From: Synechococcales cyanobacterium CRU_2_2 | Lineage (GTDB): Bacteria > Cyanobacteriota > Cyanobacteriia > PCC-9006 > JAAUQQ01 | Length of the DNA: 43,092 bases | Assembly (NCBI GenBank): GCA_012034805.1 | Contig: JAAUOP010000027.1 | Location: forward strand, 1 to 43,092 | Direction: 5' to 3' | Program-made: the position numbers and the translations under genes | Notes under the pieces: generated by a model | The model's input: the letters and a program-made list of their open reading frames with translations, nothing else | What the model was told of the DNA's origin: nothing | Databases searched by the model: none | Shown here: piece by piece, positions 34,904 to 43,092 of the stretch | Layout: each line of letters starts with the position of its first letter | How positions within the stretch are numbered: position 1 is the first letter of the stretch

Positions 34904-34935
34904 TTGTCTCGAACCGAGATTCCGTAGGCTATAGT
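34904..34935 (+). promoter_or_regulatory. Possible promoter of the rimP-nusA unit
   Basis: TTGTCT (34904-34909) and TATAGT (34930-34935) are separated by 20 bp, longer than ideal. A transcript starting near 34942 would carry the attenuator-like hairpin at 35033 in its leader. Confidence 0.3.
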
Positions 34936-35032
34936 AGGTGAGGCGAATTACTGGTGCTCCCCAACGCCGATGGCTAGTGGCACGACCCAGCGTATTCGCG
35001 CTCGTCTGACGCATCTTGATATATGCCGAAGA

Positions 35033-35057
35033 AGTGGGTGATAGCCCGCTTTTTTTA
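35033..35057 (+). terminator. Attenuator-like terminator in the rimP leader
   Basis: AGTGGG-TGATAG-CCCGCT followed by T7 forms a 6-bp stem and a U tract, 47 bp before the rimP start. The sequence and place closely match the conserved terminator-like rimP leader described in other bacteria (GTGGG...AGCCC...TTTTTTTATTG). If it works the same way, rimP, nusA and infB expression would be set by controlled read-through. No antiterminator is obvious. Confidence 0.7.
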
Positions 35058-35103
35058 TTGAGTATCAGGTGCGATCGCGCTCTGTTCGCTCGTTTCCCAT
35101 CCT

Positions 35104-35568
35104 ATGGCTCATCCTCTTCTCCCCCAAATTCAAGCTGTTGCAGCACCCATCGCCGCTTCCCTTGCGTTGGAGGTTGTCCATCTTGTATTTCAGACGAATC
35201 AGTCGCCCCCGGTTCTACGTCTGGATGTGCGTCACTTTGACCAGGACACCAGCCTCGAAGATTGTGAACGGATGAGCCGTGCTCTAGAGGCCGCGCTGGA
35301 GGAGACCGAAATTATTCCAGATGCCTATGTGCTGGAAGTTTCGAGTCCAGGCGTTTCGTCGATTCTGTCTAACGATCGCGACTTTGTTTCCTTCAAGGGT
35401 TTCCCGGTGACTGTCCAGTTGGCAGAATCCTACAAAGGCCAGACCCGTTGGGAGGGAAGCTTGGTACGACGGGACGATGAATTTATTTATCTAACTCAGA
35501 AAGGGCGACCGGTGAAAATTCCGCGATCGCAAGTTTCCCAGGTGGGACTCGTAGATTGGGTGGAATAG
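35104..35568 (+). CDS. rimP: Ribosome maturation factor RimP
   Basis: A 154-residue protein needed for 30S subunit maturation. The N-terminal alpha/beta domain has LRLDVRHFDQDTSLEDCERM and the motif YVLEVSSPGVSSIL near residue 75. The C-terminal SH3-like domain has FKGFPVTVQL, TRWEGSLVRRDDEFIYLT and KIPRSQVSQVGLVDW. It stands first in the rimP-nusA-infB cluster typical of bacteria, with the attenuator-like hairpin before it and a tandem repeat between it and nusA. Confidence 0.95.
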   Translation: MAHPLLPQIQAVAAPIAASLALEVVHLVFQTNQSPPVLRLDVRHFDQDTSLEDCERMSRALEAALEETEIIPDAYVLEVSSPGVSSILSNDRDFVSFKGFPVTVQLAESYKGQTRWEGSLVRRDDEFIYLTQKGRPVKIPRSQVSQVGLVDWVE

Positions 35569-35615
35569 CACGAGGTTGCGGGGAATGGCGATCGCTCAGT
35601 CGTTATATTGCATCG

Positions 35616-35720
35616 GGTTTACATCACCTGGGTTCACATCACCTGGGTTCACATCACCTAGGTTCACATCACCTAGGTTCACATCACCTAGGTTCACATC
35701 ACCTAGGTTCACATCAATTA
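35616..35720. repeat. 15-bp tandem repeat, seven units, between rimP and nusA
   Basis: Units of GGTTCACATCACCTA start at 35616, 35631, 35646, 35661, 35676, 35691 and 35706. The first (GGTTTACATCACCTG) and last (ending CAATTA) are diverged and the central ones nearly identical. The array fills most of the rimP-nusA gap and would be transcribed if the genes are one operon. It contains no start codon in a useful context. Confidence 0.95.
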
Positions 35721-35774
35721 ACGAGTGTTTGACTCGTGTCGTTTGACTGACGTTTCTAGAGGAGCAAAGCCCCC

Positions 35775-37253
35775 ATGACCTTACTGTCCTTACCCGATCT
35801 GAAGCTGATGATTATAGCCATCAGCGAACAAAAAAAATTACCCACGACCGTTGTCGAAGCTGCATTGCAGGAGGCGCTGCTTAAAGGCTATGAGCGCTAT
35901 CGCCGCACCCAGCGCATGGGAGAAGACGCGGGCTTTGATGAAGAATATTTTGAGAACTTCAACGTCGAGCTCGACGTTGAAGAGGAGGGCTTCCGCATCC
36001 TCGCCTCCAAAACCATCGTCGAAGAAATTGAAAATATCGACCATGAAATTGCCCTTGAGGTCGTTCAAGAAGTCGCGCCAGAAGCACAACTGGGTGACAC
36101 GGTCGTCGTCGATGTCACGCCAGATAAGGAAGATTTTGGCCGCATGGCTGCCATCCAGACTAAACAGGTTTTGGCTCAAAAACTGCGGGACTTCCAGCGC
36201 CGGATGATTCAAGACGAGTTCCAGGATGTCGAGGATCCAGTGCTCAATGCCAGAGTGCTACGCTTTGAGCGCCAGTCTGTGATCATGGAGGTTAGCAGCG
36301 GCTTTGGGCGTCCGCCCGTGGAAGCAGAGCTGCCCCGCCGCGAACAATTGCCCAATGACAACTACCGCGCCAACGCCACGTTCCGGGTTTTCCTCAAGGA
36401 AGTCGCCGAAACGCCCCGTCGCGGGCCGCAAATCATCGTCTCCCGCGCCAATGCGGGTCTCGTGGTCTACCTGTTTGAAAACGAAGTGCCTGAAATTCAG
36501 GACGAGGTGGTGCGCATTGTGGCCGTGGCACGAGAGGCTAACCCGCCGTCACGCCACGTCGGCCCACGCACTAAAATTGCTGTAGACACCCTAGAACGGG
36601 ACGTAGATCCCGTGGGAGCTTGCATTGGTGCTCGGGGGTCGCGCATTCAAGTGGTGGTCAACGAGCTGCGGGGTGAGAAAATTGATGTTATCCGCTGGTC
36701 TCCCGATCCCGCCACCTACATTGCCAATGCCCTCAGCCCTGCCAGGGTTGACATGGTACGGCTCGTCGATCCCGAGGCACGTCAGGCTCATGTCTTGGTT
36801 GCAGAAGACCAGCTCAGCCTCGCCATTGGCAAGGAAGGCCAGAATGTTCGCCTCGCGGCTCGGCTGACGGGCTGGAAAATTGACATCAAAGATGTGGCGA
36901 AGTATGACTTCAACGCCTACGTGATCCCCGACATGGTGGTTTCTGCCTATGATGAATCCGATGAGGATATCGAAATCGAAGACTTTGGGGATGAGGATGA
37001 TGCGATCGCATCCAGTGACCTGCAAGATGAAGGCACGCCAGACCTCATAGACCAGGGCGATCGCGACCATAGCTCTCTCGACTCAGGCACCAGTCCCGAA
37101 CTAGAGCCCGAGGACTTTGAAACAGACGACGAAATGGACGACTTCGCAGCCAGTGCCCCAGAAGCCAATCAGTCCGAGGCGAAGCACGCGGAGCTAGACG
37201 CGAAAGATCCCCTGGACGAAGACATCGAACACGACCCAGACTCCGAGCCCTAG
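35775..37253 (+). CDS. nusA: Transcription termination/antitermination factor NusA
   Basis: A 492-residue protein that binds RNA polymerase and nascent RNA to modulate pausing. The N-terminal domain has [19 protein letters not shown] and [13 protein letters not shown]. The S1 domain follows near residue 140 ([20 protein letters not shown]). Then come KH domains with [20 protein letters not shown] and [20 protein letters not shown]. The last 115 residues form a long acidic tail ([16 protein letters not shown] and similar) instead of the repeats of E. coli NusA. The start ATG at 35775 has AGAGGAGC about 10 bp upstream. Confidence 0.95.
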   Translation: MTLLSLPDLKLMIIAISEQKKLPTTVVEAALQEALLKGYERYRRTQRMGEDAGFDEEYFENFNVELDVEEEGFRILASKTIVEEIENIDHEIALEVVQEVAPEAQLGDTVVVDVTPDKEDFGRMAAIQTKQVLAQKLRDFQRRMIQDEFQDVEDPVLNARVLRFERQSVIMEVSSGFGRPPVEAELPRREQLPNDNYRANATFRVFLKEVAETPRRGPQIIVSRANAGLVVYLFENEVPEIQDEVVRIVAVAREANPPSRHVGPRTKIAVDTLERDVDPVGACIGARGSRIQVVVNELRGEKIDVIRWSPDPATYIANALSPARVDMVRLVDPEARQAHVLVAEDQLSLAIGKEGQNVRLAARLTGWKIDIKDVAKYDFNAYVIPDMVVSAYDESDEDIEIEDFGDEDDAIASSDLQDEGTPDLIDQGDRDHSSLDSGTSPELEPEDFETDDEMDDFAASAPEANQSEAKHAELDAKDPLDEDIEHDPDSEP

Positions 37254-37546
37254 CGCCGCCACCCACTCCCATTTGACGCCACAAAACTTTACGAAATAAA
37301 GGAATCTTGGATTCTGTCACAAACGTCACGGAATAGAAGCGTTAAAATGGTATGGGTAAAGGTGGCTTCCCCAAGGGCAGGCATCTTGCCACAGGAGAAT
37401 CAACCCCCTATGTTATTAAGCGGAGCCGCACAGTTTGTTGTGCAGCAGTCGTTCTGCTTGGTTCCAGTCTATTGTTGTCAACCTAAGGCGAGTAGACCGT
37501 TATGGAACGTTAAATCAGTAATCATTGGCTACAGAGGAAATCGTGG

Positions 37547-40500
37547 ATGAACAACGGGAAAATCAGGATATACGAGTTGTCGAAGGAACTGAACCTGGAG
37601 AATAGAGAGATATTGACTGTCTGTGAGCAGCTCGGAATTGCAGTCAAGAGCCACAGCAGTACGATCGGAGATGAAGAAGCGAGCAAAATTCGTGCTCAAG
37701 CCCCCAGTCTTGTTGCCGACCGTTCCTCCAGCCAGAGTCCTGATACACAATCCTCGAAACCAGCTTTGAAAGTAGCCAATCGCACGATCAATCCGAAGCC
37801 TGCCGTAAAGCAGCAGCAGATCCTAGAGATTCGTCGTCCAACCTCAGCGCCGACGGATGTTTCGTCCCATTCTTCAGCAGAGTCCGAGCACCCCGAGTCT
37901 GATGAACCCCTTGCGGACTTGGGTCAGCCGACGCCGAATGAGTTGGTTCGACCCGTCTCACCCCAGACTAGTTCGCCGAAAGTCGCTTCGGCTACGGCAC
38001 CCTCGCCTTCTGCGGCTTCTGCCCAAAGGCCTGCGGCCAAACCTGCTGCCCAGCGCCCGGTCTCGCCTAGTCGTCCTGCGGTGCGCCCATCCTCGCCCGA
38101 GGCCCGACCCGAAGCGCCTGCCCCTGTCGAACCGTCTCCGAAGGCCGAATCGAAACCGCCTGCAAAGGTGGCAGCTAAGGCTGCTCCCAAGCCCGCGCCG
38201 CGTCCGATGCCTGCCCCGTTGGCTTCGCCTCCTCCCCGGCCGACCGAGGTGAAGGAGGCTGTGGGGTCGAAGTCTGCTGATATTCGAGCTGTTACCTCTG
38301 GCCCACCCACACCTCGGCCCAAGCCTACGGTTGGACGGGTGGTTGCTGATGAGGCCAGTTCCGAGCGGCCTCGACCGGCCCGACCGGGTTCACCAGCCGG
38401 TGTTCGGCCTGTCAAAAAAGATGTGGGGGGCGATCGCAACCAGCGCTCCGTTCCGCCTCAGATCGTCGAGCTCCAGCGTCCAAAGCCCATGCGTCCCTCC
38501 GCTCCGAGCGTTGGGCGAAGTGGTACTGACGTCGACGAAGATACAGATGACTTGCCTGTCTTGGACGCCGCTCCTGTGCGGCCCACCGCAGATCTCGATC
38601 GCCCCCGTCGTCCCGCAGCTCCAGCGCGTCCTGCCCGTCGAGGCCCCCAGAAAGGTCGAGCCGAAGAGTATGAAGATGGCGAAAGTCGCAAAAAAGTCGC
38701 CAACCATCCCAAGCGTCGGGTTCACATTATTGGTGACGATGATGACGACTTTGACCAAGGCTTAGGAGGCGATGACGAAATGTCGGCGGCCATCAGCTTG
38801 TCCTTGGCTAGGCCTGCCAAACCCAAGAGCTTGCAGTCTCCGGTGAGCAAGCCGACTTCAACTCTAGCCCGTCGACGTCCTTCTCGAGGTGGCGGGGCCA
38901 AGCAGCGCCGAGAACATCAAAAGGCCAAGGCCGAAAAGCCAGGGCGTCCAGAGATGATTTTGATCAAGGGCGGCATGACGGTTCAAGAGCTGTCCATGCT
39001 GTTGGCGACGCCGGAAACCGATATCATCCGAACACTATTTTTCAAGGGCATTGCTGCGACCATTACTCAAACCTTGGACTTACCTACGGTGCAGCTGGTC
39101 TGCGAAGAGCTGGACGTTCTAGTTGAAATTGAAGAGCAGCAGTCAGCGGCTCGTAAGCTCACCGAGGTGATTTCCGAGTCCGATTTGGACAGCTTGGTGC
39201 TGCGTCCGCCCGTGGTTACCATCATGGGCCACGTGGATCATGGCAAAACAACCCTACTGGACTCCATCCGCAAGACAAAGGTCGTAGATGGCGAAGCCGG
39301 TGGCATCACCCAGCATATCGGGGCCTACCACGTCGATGTAGACCACAATGGCGGTAAGCAGCAAATTGTCTTTCTAGACACCCCAGGTCACGAAGCCTTC
39401 ACCGCGATGCGAGCCCGAGGAACGCGGGTGACCGATATTGCAGTGCTGGTGGTCGCCGCCGACGACGGTGTGCGCCCCCAGACCTTGGAGGCCATCAGCC
39501 ATGCCAAGGCTGCTAAAGTTCCGTTGATTGTAGCTATCAACAAAATTGACAAGGAAGGAGCCCAGCCCGATCGCGTCAAGCAGGAGCTGACGGAGCATGG
39601 CCTAGTGTGTGAAGAGTGGGGGGGCGACACCATGATGGTGCCAGTCAGCGCGCTCAACGGTGACAACCTTGACCAGCTGCTTGAGAATATCTTGCTAGTT
39701 GCTGAGATTGAAGAGCTCTCCGCCAATCCCGATCGCCCAGCCAAGGGAACCGTGATCGAGGCCAACTTGGACAAGGGGCGTGGGCCGATTGCCACACTCT
39801 TGATCCAAAACGGCACCATGCGTGTCGGCGATGTTTTGGTTGCGGGCTCTGTCTTTGGACGGGTGCGCGCCATGATTGACGACCGGGGTGGTCGTGTTGA
39901 CTCTGCTGGCCCTTCCTTTGCGGTTGAGGTGCTGGGTCTCAACGAAGTTCCGGCAGCGGGGGATGAGTTTGATGTCTACCTCGATGAGAAGGAAGCTCGC
40001 TCGCTCGCGTCCGACCGGGCCGATCAGCAACGCGAATCGAGATTGCAGCAGGCACTGGCCTCTCGCCGCGTCACGCTCAATTCGCTTTCGGCTCGAGCCC
40101 GAGAAGGCGAACTGAAGGAACTGAATTTGTTGCTGAAGTCAGACGTTCAAGGGTCGTTGGAAGCGATTATCAAGTCGTTGGATCAGCTGCCCCAAGATGA
40201 GGTTCAAATTCGGGTTTTGTTGGCATCGCCGGGTGAAATCACAGAAACCGACATTGATCTTGCTGCTGCCAGTGACGCCGTCATCCTGGGTTTCAATACA
40301 ACCCTTTCAAATGGTGCGAAGCGCGCTGCGGATGAGGTGGGTGTGGATGTGCGTGATTACGACATTATCTACAACCTGCTGGAGGATGTTCAGGGCGCGA
40401 TGGAAGGTTTGCTGGAGCCTGAACTCGTGGAAGAACCCCTCGGCAAGATTGAAGTCCGTGCGGTCTTCCCGGTGGGACGGAGTGCTGTGGCCGGTTGTTA

Positions 40501-40729
40501 CATTCAGTCGGGCAAGGCGACCCGTAACTGTAAGATTCGGGTGCACAGGGGCAGCAATGTGGTCTACACGGGCGCTTTGGATTCCCTGCGTCGAGTCCGC
40601 GAGGATGTGAAGGAAGTGAATGCGGGCTACGAATGTGGTATTGGTGTCGATAAGTTCAATGACTGGAAGGAAGGCGACATCATTGAGACCTATCGAATGG
40701 TAACCAAGCGTCGAACCTTGTCCGTTTAG
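37547..40729 (+). CDS. infB: Translation initiation factor IF-2
   Basis: A 1060-residue GTPase that places initiator tRNA on the 30S subunit. Residues 1-50 form the IF2-N helix region ([18 protein letters not shown]). A Pro/Ala/Ser-rich, basic linker of about 350 residues follows. A second IF2-N domain ([20 protein letters not shown]) leads to the G domain: G1 [15 protein letters not shown]3 DTPGHEAF, G4 INKIDK. Then come domains II-IV with the C-terminal [14 protein letters not shown] and [16 protein letters not shown]. The 293-bp gap from nusA lacks the usual ylxR gene and has a weak AGAGGA site before ATG 37547. A strong terminator follows the stop. Confidence 0.96.
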   Translation: MNNGKIRIYELSKELNLENREILTVCEQLGIAVKSHSSTIGDEEASKIRAQAPSLVADRSSSQSPDTQSSKPALKVANRTINPKPAVKQQQILEIRRPTSAPTDVSSHSSAESEHPESDEPLADLGQPTPNELVRPVSPQTSSPKVASATAPSPSAASAQRPAAKPAAQRPVSPSRPAVRPSSPEARPEAPAPVEPSPKAESKPPAKVAAKAAPKPAPRPMPAPLASPPPRPTEVKEAVGSKSADIRAVTSGPPTPRPKPTVGRVVADEASSERPRPARPGSPAGVRPVKKDVGGDRNQRSVPPQIVELQRPKPMRPSAPSVGRSGTDVDEDTDDLPVLDAAPVRPTADLDRPRRPAAPARPARRGPQKGRAEEYEDGESRKKVANHPKRRVHIIGDDDDDFDQGLGGDDEMSAAISLSLARPAKPKSLQSPVSKPTSTLARRRPSRGGGAKQRREHQKAKAEKPGRPEMILIKGGMTVQELSMLLATPETDIIRTLFFKGIAATITQTLDLPTVQLVCEELDVLVEIEEQQSAARKLTEVISESDLDSLVLRPPVVTIMGHVDHGKTTLLDSIRKTKVVDGEAGGITQHIGAYHVDVDHNGGKQQIVFLDTPGHEAFTAMRARGTRVTDIAVLVVAADDGVRPQTLEAISHAKAAKVPLIVAINKIDKEGAQPDRVKQELTEHGLVCEEWGGDTMMVPVSALNGDNLDQLLENILLVAEIEELSANPDRPAKGTVIEANLDKGRGPIATLLIQNGTMRVGDVLVAGSVFGRVRAMIDDRGGRVDSAGPSFAVEVLGLNEVPAAGDEFDVYLDEKEARSLASDRADQQRESRLQQALASRRVTLNSLSARAREGELKELNLLLKSDVQGSLEAIIKSLDQLPQDEVQIRVLLASPGEITETDIDLAAASDAVILGFNTTLSNGAKRAADEVGVDVRDYDIIYNLLEDVQGAMEGLLEPELVEEPLGKIEVRAVFPVGRSAVAGCYIQSGKATRNCKIRVHRGSNVVYTGALDSLRRVREDVKEVNAGYECGIGVDKFNDWKEGDIIETYRMVTKRRTLSV

Positions 40730-40755
40730 GCTGTTGCGGCCTCTCCGTTCATTGA

Positions 40756-40794
40756 ATCAAGGGAGCTTGCGTTTTGCGGGCTCCCTTGATTAAT
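40756..40794 (+). terminator. Rho-independent terminator of the nusA-infB unit
   Basis: A perfect 11-bp inverted repeat, ATCAAGGGAGC (40756-40766) and GCTCCCTTGAT (40780-40790), has a 13-nt loop and is followed by a short T-rich tract (TAATTT). It lies 27 bp after the infB stop. Because the T tract is weak and the palindrome symmetric, it might also serve the minus-strand gene beyond. Confidence 0.8.
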
Positions 40795-40880
40795 TTGATG
40801 CGGCAGCTGGTTAACTGAGGTGCTTGATTGAGATGCAAAATGCTCACCTGGGTTGGAATTGTGCACCCTGCTCGTGGAAA

Positions 40881-41177
40881 TCAGAGTGGCTTTTGATCTG
40901 ACTTAGTGCGATCGATCTTGAACAACCAAACCATCGCCGCAACTAAGCCGATCTGGAGGGCAAGATTCGGTAGCGTGTGCTCAAGATCCTGACCGGCCAA
41001 CACTTTCAGCATAAAAATGAATGCACCAAGGCCGCCTGAGGCTCCAAAGGCGAGATAGACAAAATGGCGCAGGCCTCGGTAGGGAGACCGCAGCTCAGCT
41101 TCGAGACGGGCTAGTTTTTCTGGGCTGAGGTTTGAAGCCGCTTGCCGCTTGGATGGAGAGGGTTTGGGAGTTGCCAT
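40881..41177 (-). CDS. DUF3493 membrane protein
   Basis: 98 residues. A basic N-terminus with LSPEKLARLEAELRSPYRGL (the conserved RSPYRGLR block of DUF3493) is followed by two membrane segments (FVYLAFGASGGLGAFIFML and LPNLALQIGLVAAMVWLF). Relatives in plants include LPA3-type low-PSII-accumulation proteins, so a thylakoid or photosystem-assembly role is plausible but unproven here. It is convergent with infB and lies 280 bp before the tRNA on the opposite strand. Confidence 0.85.
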   Translation of the reverse strand: MATPKPSPSKRQAASNLSPEKLARLEAELRSPYRGLRHFVYLAFGASGGLGAFIFMLKVLAGQDLEHTLPNLALQIGLVAAMVWLFKIDRTKSDQKPL

Positions 41178-41327
41178 AATCGCCGTAGTGATGATTCTGA
41201 GGATTGCTTCATCCTAAACGGCAATGCTAGGCTTGCCCAAATGCGGGTCAATGTTTTGACCAAATGTTTTACTCATCTGGTTCGCGGTGAGTTTTTTTTG
41301 TCCCTGGGGGTCGTGGGCCGATGGCTT

Positions 41328-41337
41328 TTGCTATACT
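41328..41337 (+). promoter_or_regulatory. Extended -10 element upstream of tRNA-Thr
   Basis: TTGCTATACT is identical to the string at 2743-2752. It lies about 120 bp before the tRNA on the same strand, in an otherwise empty stretch. No -35 box is clear. Confidence 0.3.
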
Positions 41338-41457
41338 GGGTGAGCTGATTTTCCGACGGGCCGTTTTCTGGGGTTTCTGAAGAATTGAGGTCTTTAAAGG
41401 CCATTGTTTCCAGAGGCTCTTGTTCCGAGACTCTGTTCCCGAGGTCATAGTATTCCT

Positions 41458-41529
41458 GCCGGTGTAGCTCAGTGGTAGAGCACTCGATTCGTAATCGAGC
41501 GGTCGTGCGTTCAAATCGCATCACCGGCT
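41458..41529 (+). tRNA. tRNA-Thr (anticodon CGU)
   Basis: Full cloverleaf: acceptor GCCGGTG pairs with CACCGGC, D-arm GCTC AGTGGTA GAGC, anticodon stem CTCGA/TCGAG around TTCGTAA (anticodon CGT), variable loop, and T-arm GTGCG TTCAAAT CGCAT, the stem closing with one G-T pair. The discriminator is T at 41529, and no CCA is encoded. CGU reads the threonine codon ACG. aroC starts 55 bp downstream on the same strand. Confidence 0.96.
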
Positions 41530-41584
41530 TAAAATTTGAAAGACCACACGACAGCTGGAAACCGCGATGTTTCCATGACACACC

Positions 41585-42679
41585 ATGAGCAGTAGCTTCG
41601 GCCATCTCTTTCGCATCACGACCTTTGGCGAATCCCATGGGGGCGGCGTCGGCGTGGTGATTGACGGTTGTCCGCCGCTGCTGGAAATTTCCGAAGCCGA
41701 GATTCAGGTTGAGCTTGACCGACGACGACCGGGCCAGAGCAAGATTACAACGCCCCGCAAGGAGAGCGATCGCTGCGAAATCCTGTCCGGCCTCTTTGAG
41801 GGTAAGACCACTGGCACCCCCATTGCCATCCTCGTGCGCAACAGCGACGCTCGCTCCCAGGACTACAGCGAGATGGCGACGACCTACCGTCCCTCCCATG
41901 CTGACGCGACTTACGACGCCAAGTATGGGATCCGTAACTATCAAGGCGGGGGCCGCTCCTCAGCGCGGGAGACGATTGGCCGGGTGGCTGCGGGGGCGAT
42001 CGCCAAGAAGATTCTCCAGCAGGCTGCAGGCGTCGAAATTGTTGGTTATGTCAAGCGGATCAAAGATTTAGAAGGCGTCATTAACCCCGACACCGTTACC
42101 CTAGAGCAGGTGGAAAGCAATATTGTCCGCTGCCCCGATGCGAATGTGGCAGCACAGATGATTGCGATGATCGAGGCGATCGGGCGTGAAGGCGACTCCA
42201 TTGGTGGGGTGGTAGAGTGTGTGGCGCGCAATGTGCCTAAGGGCTTGGGCGAACCTGTATTTGATAAGTTGGAAGCGGATTTGGCCAAGGGGGCGATGTC
42301 CCTGCCGGCTTCGAAGGGGGTTGAGCTGGGCTCGGGTTTTGCAGGAACCTACATGACAGGTAGCGAGCATAACGACGAGTTTTACATCGACGCGGCGGGC
42401 AATACCCGCACCCGCACCAATCGTTCGGGCGGTACCCAGGGCGGTATTTCCAATGGTGAGAATATTATTCTGCGGGTGGCGTTCAAACCCACTGCGACCA
42501 TTCGCAAGCAACAAAACACCGTCACCAACGCTGGCGTGGAAACGACCCTGGCGGCCAGGGGACGCCATGATCCCTGTGTGCTGCCCCGTGCGGTGCCTAT
42601 GGTGGAGTCGATGGTGGCGTTGGTCTTGTGCGATCATTTGCTGCGGCAGCAGGCTCAGTGTGGGACGTTGTTGGGTTAG
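41585..42679 (+). CDS. aroC: Chorismate synthase
   Basis: A 364-residue enzyme that makes chorismate from 5-enolpyruvylshikimate-3-phosphate, using reduced FMN. Signatures: [18 protein letters not shown] at the start, [17 protein letters not shown] near residue 47, [15 protein letters not shown] near residue 101, [19 protein letters not shown] near residue 125, and the C-terminal [15 protein letters not shown]. Length and motifs are normal. It gives the precursor for aromatic amino acids, quinones and tetrahydrofolate. It may be read through from tRNA-Thr, as no terminator is seen between them. Confidence 0.97.
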   Translation: MSSSFGHLFRITTFGESHGGGVGVVIDGCPPLLEISEAEIQVELDRRRPGQSKITTPRKESDRCEILSGLFEGKTTGTPIAILVRNSDARSQDYSEMATTYRPSHADATYDAKYGIRNYQGGGRSSARETIGRVAAGAIAKKILQQAAGVEIVGYVKRIKDLEGVINPDTVTLEQVESNIVRCPDANVAAQMIAMIEAIGREGDSIGGVVECVARNVPKGLGEPVFDKLEADLAKGAMSLPASKGVELGSGFAGTYMTGSEHNDEFYIDAAGNTRTRTNRSGGTQGGISNGENIILRVAFKPTATIRKQQNTVTNAGVETTLAARGRHDPCVLPRAVPMVESMVALVLCDHLLRQQAQCGTLLG

Positions 42680-42796
42680 GGGGAGGTCAGATTTCGGCGG
42701 CGGTTCCAAATTAAAAACCTGATGACTTTGAAAGTCTTGCACTAAGGAGAGTTAACAATTTTTGATAATCTAGATGGGCGCTGAAGCGGGGTAAAG

Positions 42797-43039
42797 TCAT
42801 TTTGAATTTGGAATCACTGCTGGCAATTCCCTCCTACCTAATTTTTTCTCCAAGATGACGTAATTAACGTCATTAAAAACGCAATGCTGTGGAATTCGGC
42901 GATTGAGACAAACCTTCAAGCTTGTCGCATCGACAAAACTAATCCCACTGCACTTACCCAAACACGGGAGCATCCCAAAGTTGAAAGAACAGGGATATTC
43001 GAAGGTCAGAAGTCGAGCAACCCATTGAGATAAGCGCAT
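42797..43039 (-). pseudogene. IS982-like transposase remnant
   Basis: A short frame whose middle, CSGISFVDATSLKVCLNRR followed by IPQHCVF, matches the catalytic-Asp region of IS982 transposases (usual form FVDSTxLxVCxNRRI). After this the similarity stops abruptly, at about the palindrome at 42855-42873, and the frame ends at 42797. The N-terminal part is degraded and has an upstream stop. Complete IS982 transposases have about 300 residues, so this is a fragment of at most a quarter. The copy may continue, broken, beyond the window edge. Confidence 0.65.
42855..42873. repeat. Short perfect palindrome at the transposase break
   Basis: ATGACGT-AATTA-ACGTCAT, 7-bp arms around a 5-bp centre. 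It sits where similarity to the IS982 transposase ends, so it may be a scar of insertion or deletion, or an unrelated operator-like site. Confidence 0.5.
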
Positions 43040-43092
43040 CGCAGGGAGGCGATCTGAGGAACGCTTTCAGGCTTCCACTGTGCTCCAGGCAA

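Noticed and set aside
37347..37550. 67-codon ORF between nusA and infB as a ylxR candidate
   Set aside because: Lacks the CxxC and other YlxR motifs and overlaps the infB start; it looks like chance.
41269..41514. Minus-strand ORF across tRNA-Thr
   Set aside because: It runs through the tRNA gene and has no recognisable protein features.

Overview
This is a chromosomal segment from a cyanobacterium. The palindrome GCGATCGC and its variants (HIP1) recur throughout. The housekeeping genes also fit: light-dependent protochlorophyllide reductase, a y-type thioredoxin, DUF3493 and a D27-like DUF4033 protein. The G+C content looks moderately high and the genes are dense. I cannot name the genus.

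Layout. 1-1.3 kb: a membrane glycosyltransferase running off the left edge, and a y-type thioredoxin. 1.5-5.7 kb: a decayed accessory patch. It holds a MITE-like element with a 9-bp target duplication, a frameshifted alpha/beta hydrolase, a STAND NTPase/TPR gene broken by three homopolymer frameshifts and an in-frame stop, and a VapBC-type remnant with a frameshifted antitoxin and an internally deleted PIN toxin. 5.75-18.6 kb: mostly intact genes, namely an inositol-monophosphatase-family enzyme, a large SNF2 helicase, a DCC-family protein beside a D27-like protein, priA, por, a secreted protein of unknown function, and a peroxiredoxin-like protein.

18.8-29.1 kb: a type I CRISPR-Cas locus of the Myxococcus (MYXAN/Dev, I-B-like) kind. 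The order is WYL regulator, cas6, cas3, cas8 (csx13/devT), cas7 (devR), cas5 (devS), a small antitoxin-like ORF, an opposite-strand PD-(D/E)XK-like ORF, cas4-cas1 fusion and cas2. Two core genes carry single-base frameshifts: cas7 in an A run, and cas4-cas1 just before the conserved Cas1 segment RRPPKD. Downstream of cas2 I see one CRISPR-like 36-nt unit and no array. About 66 bp further on lies an intact IS605-type element with divergent tnpA and tnpB (29.15-30.88 kb). The simplest reading is a CRISPR-Cas locus caught in decay beside an intact TnpB RNA-guided nuclease gene. Sequencing error is the main alternative.

30.9-43 kb: core genome again. It has an AtzE-family amidase with its AtzG-like partner, a 780-bp gap with a 13-bp tandem repeat and an orphan promoter-terminator pair, a cyanobacterial membrane protein, rimP-nusA-infB (with a terminator-like leader before rimP, and no ylxR between nusA and infB), a DUF3493 protein, tRNA-Thr(CGU), aroC, and an IS982-like transposase remnant at the right edge.

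Two patterns cut across the window. Apparent frameshifts cluster in accessory genes, while long core genes (SNF2 helicase, priA, nusA, infB, aroC) read through cleanly. Short tandem repeats of 13-15 bp occur at gene edges and once inside priA.
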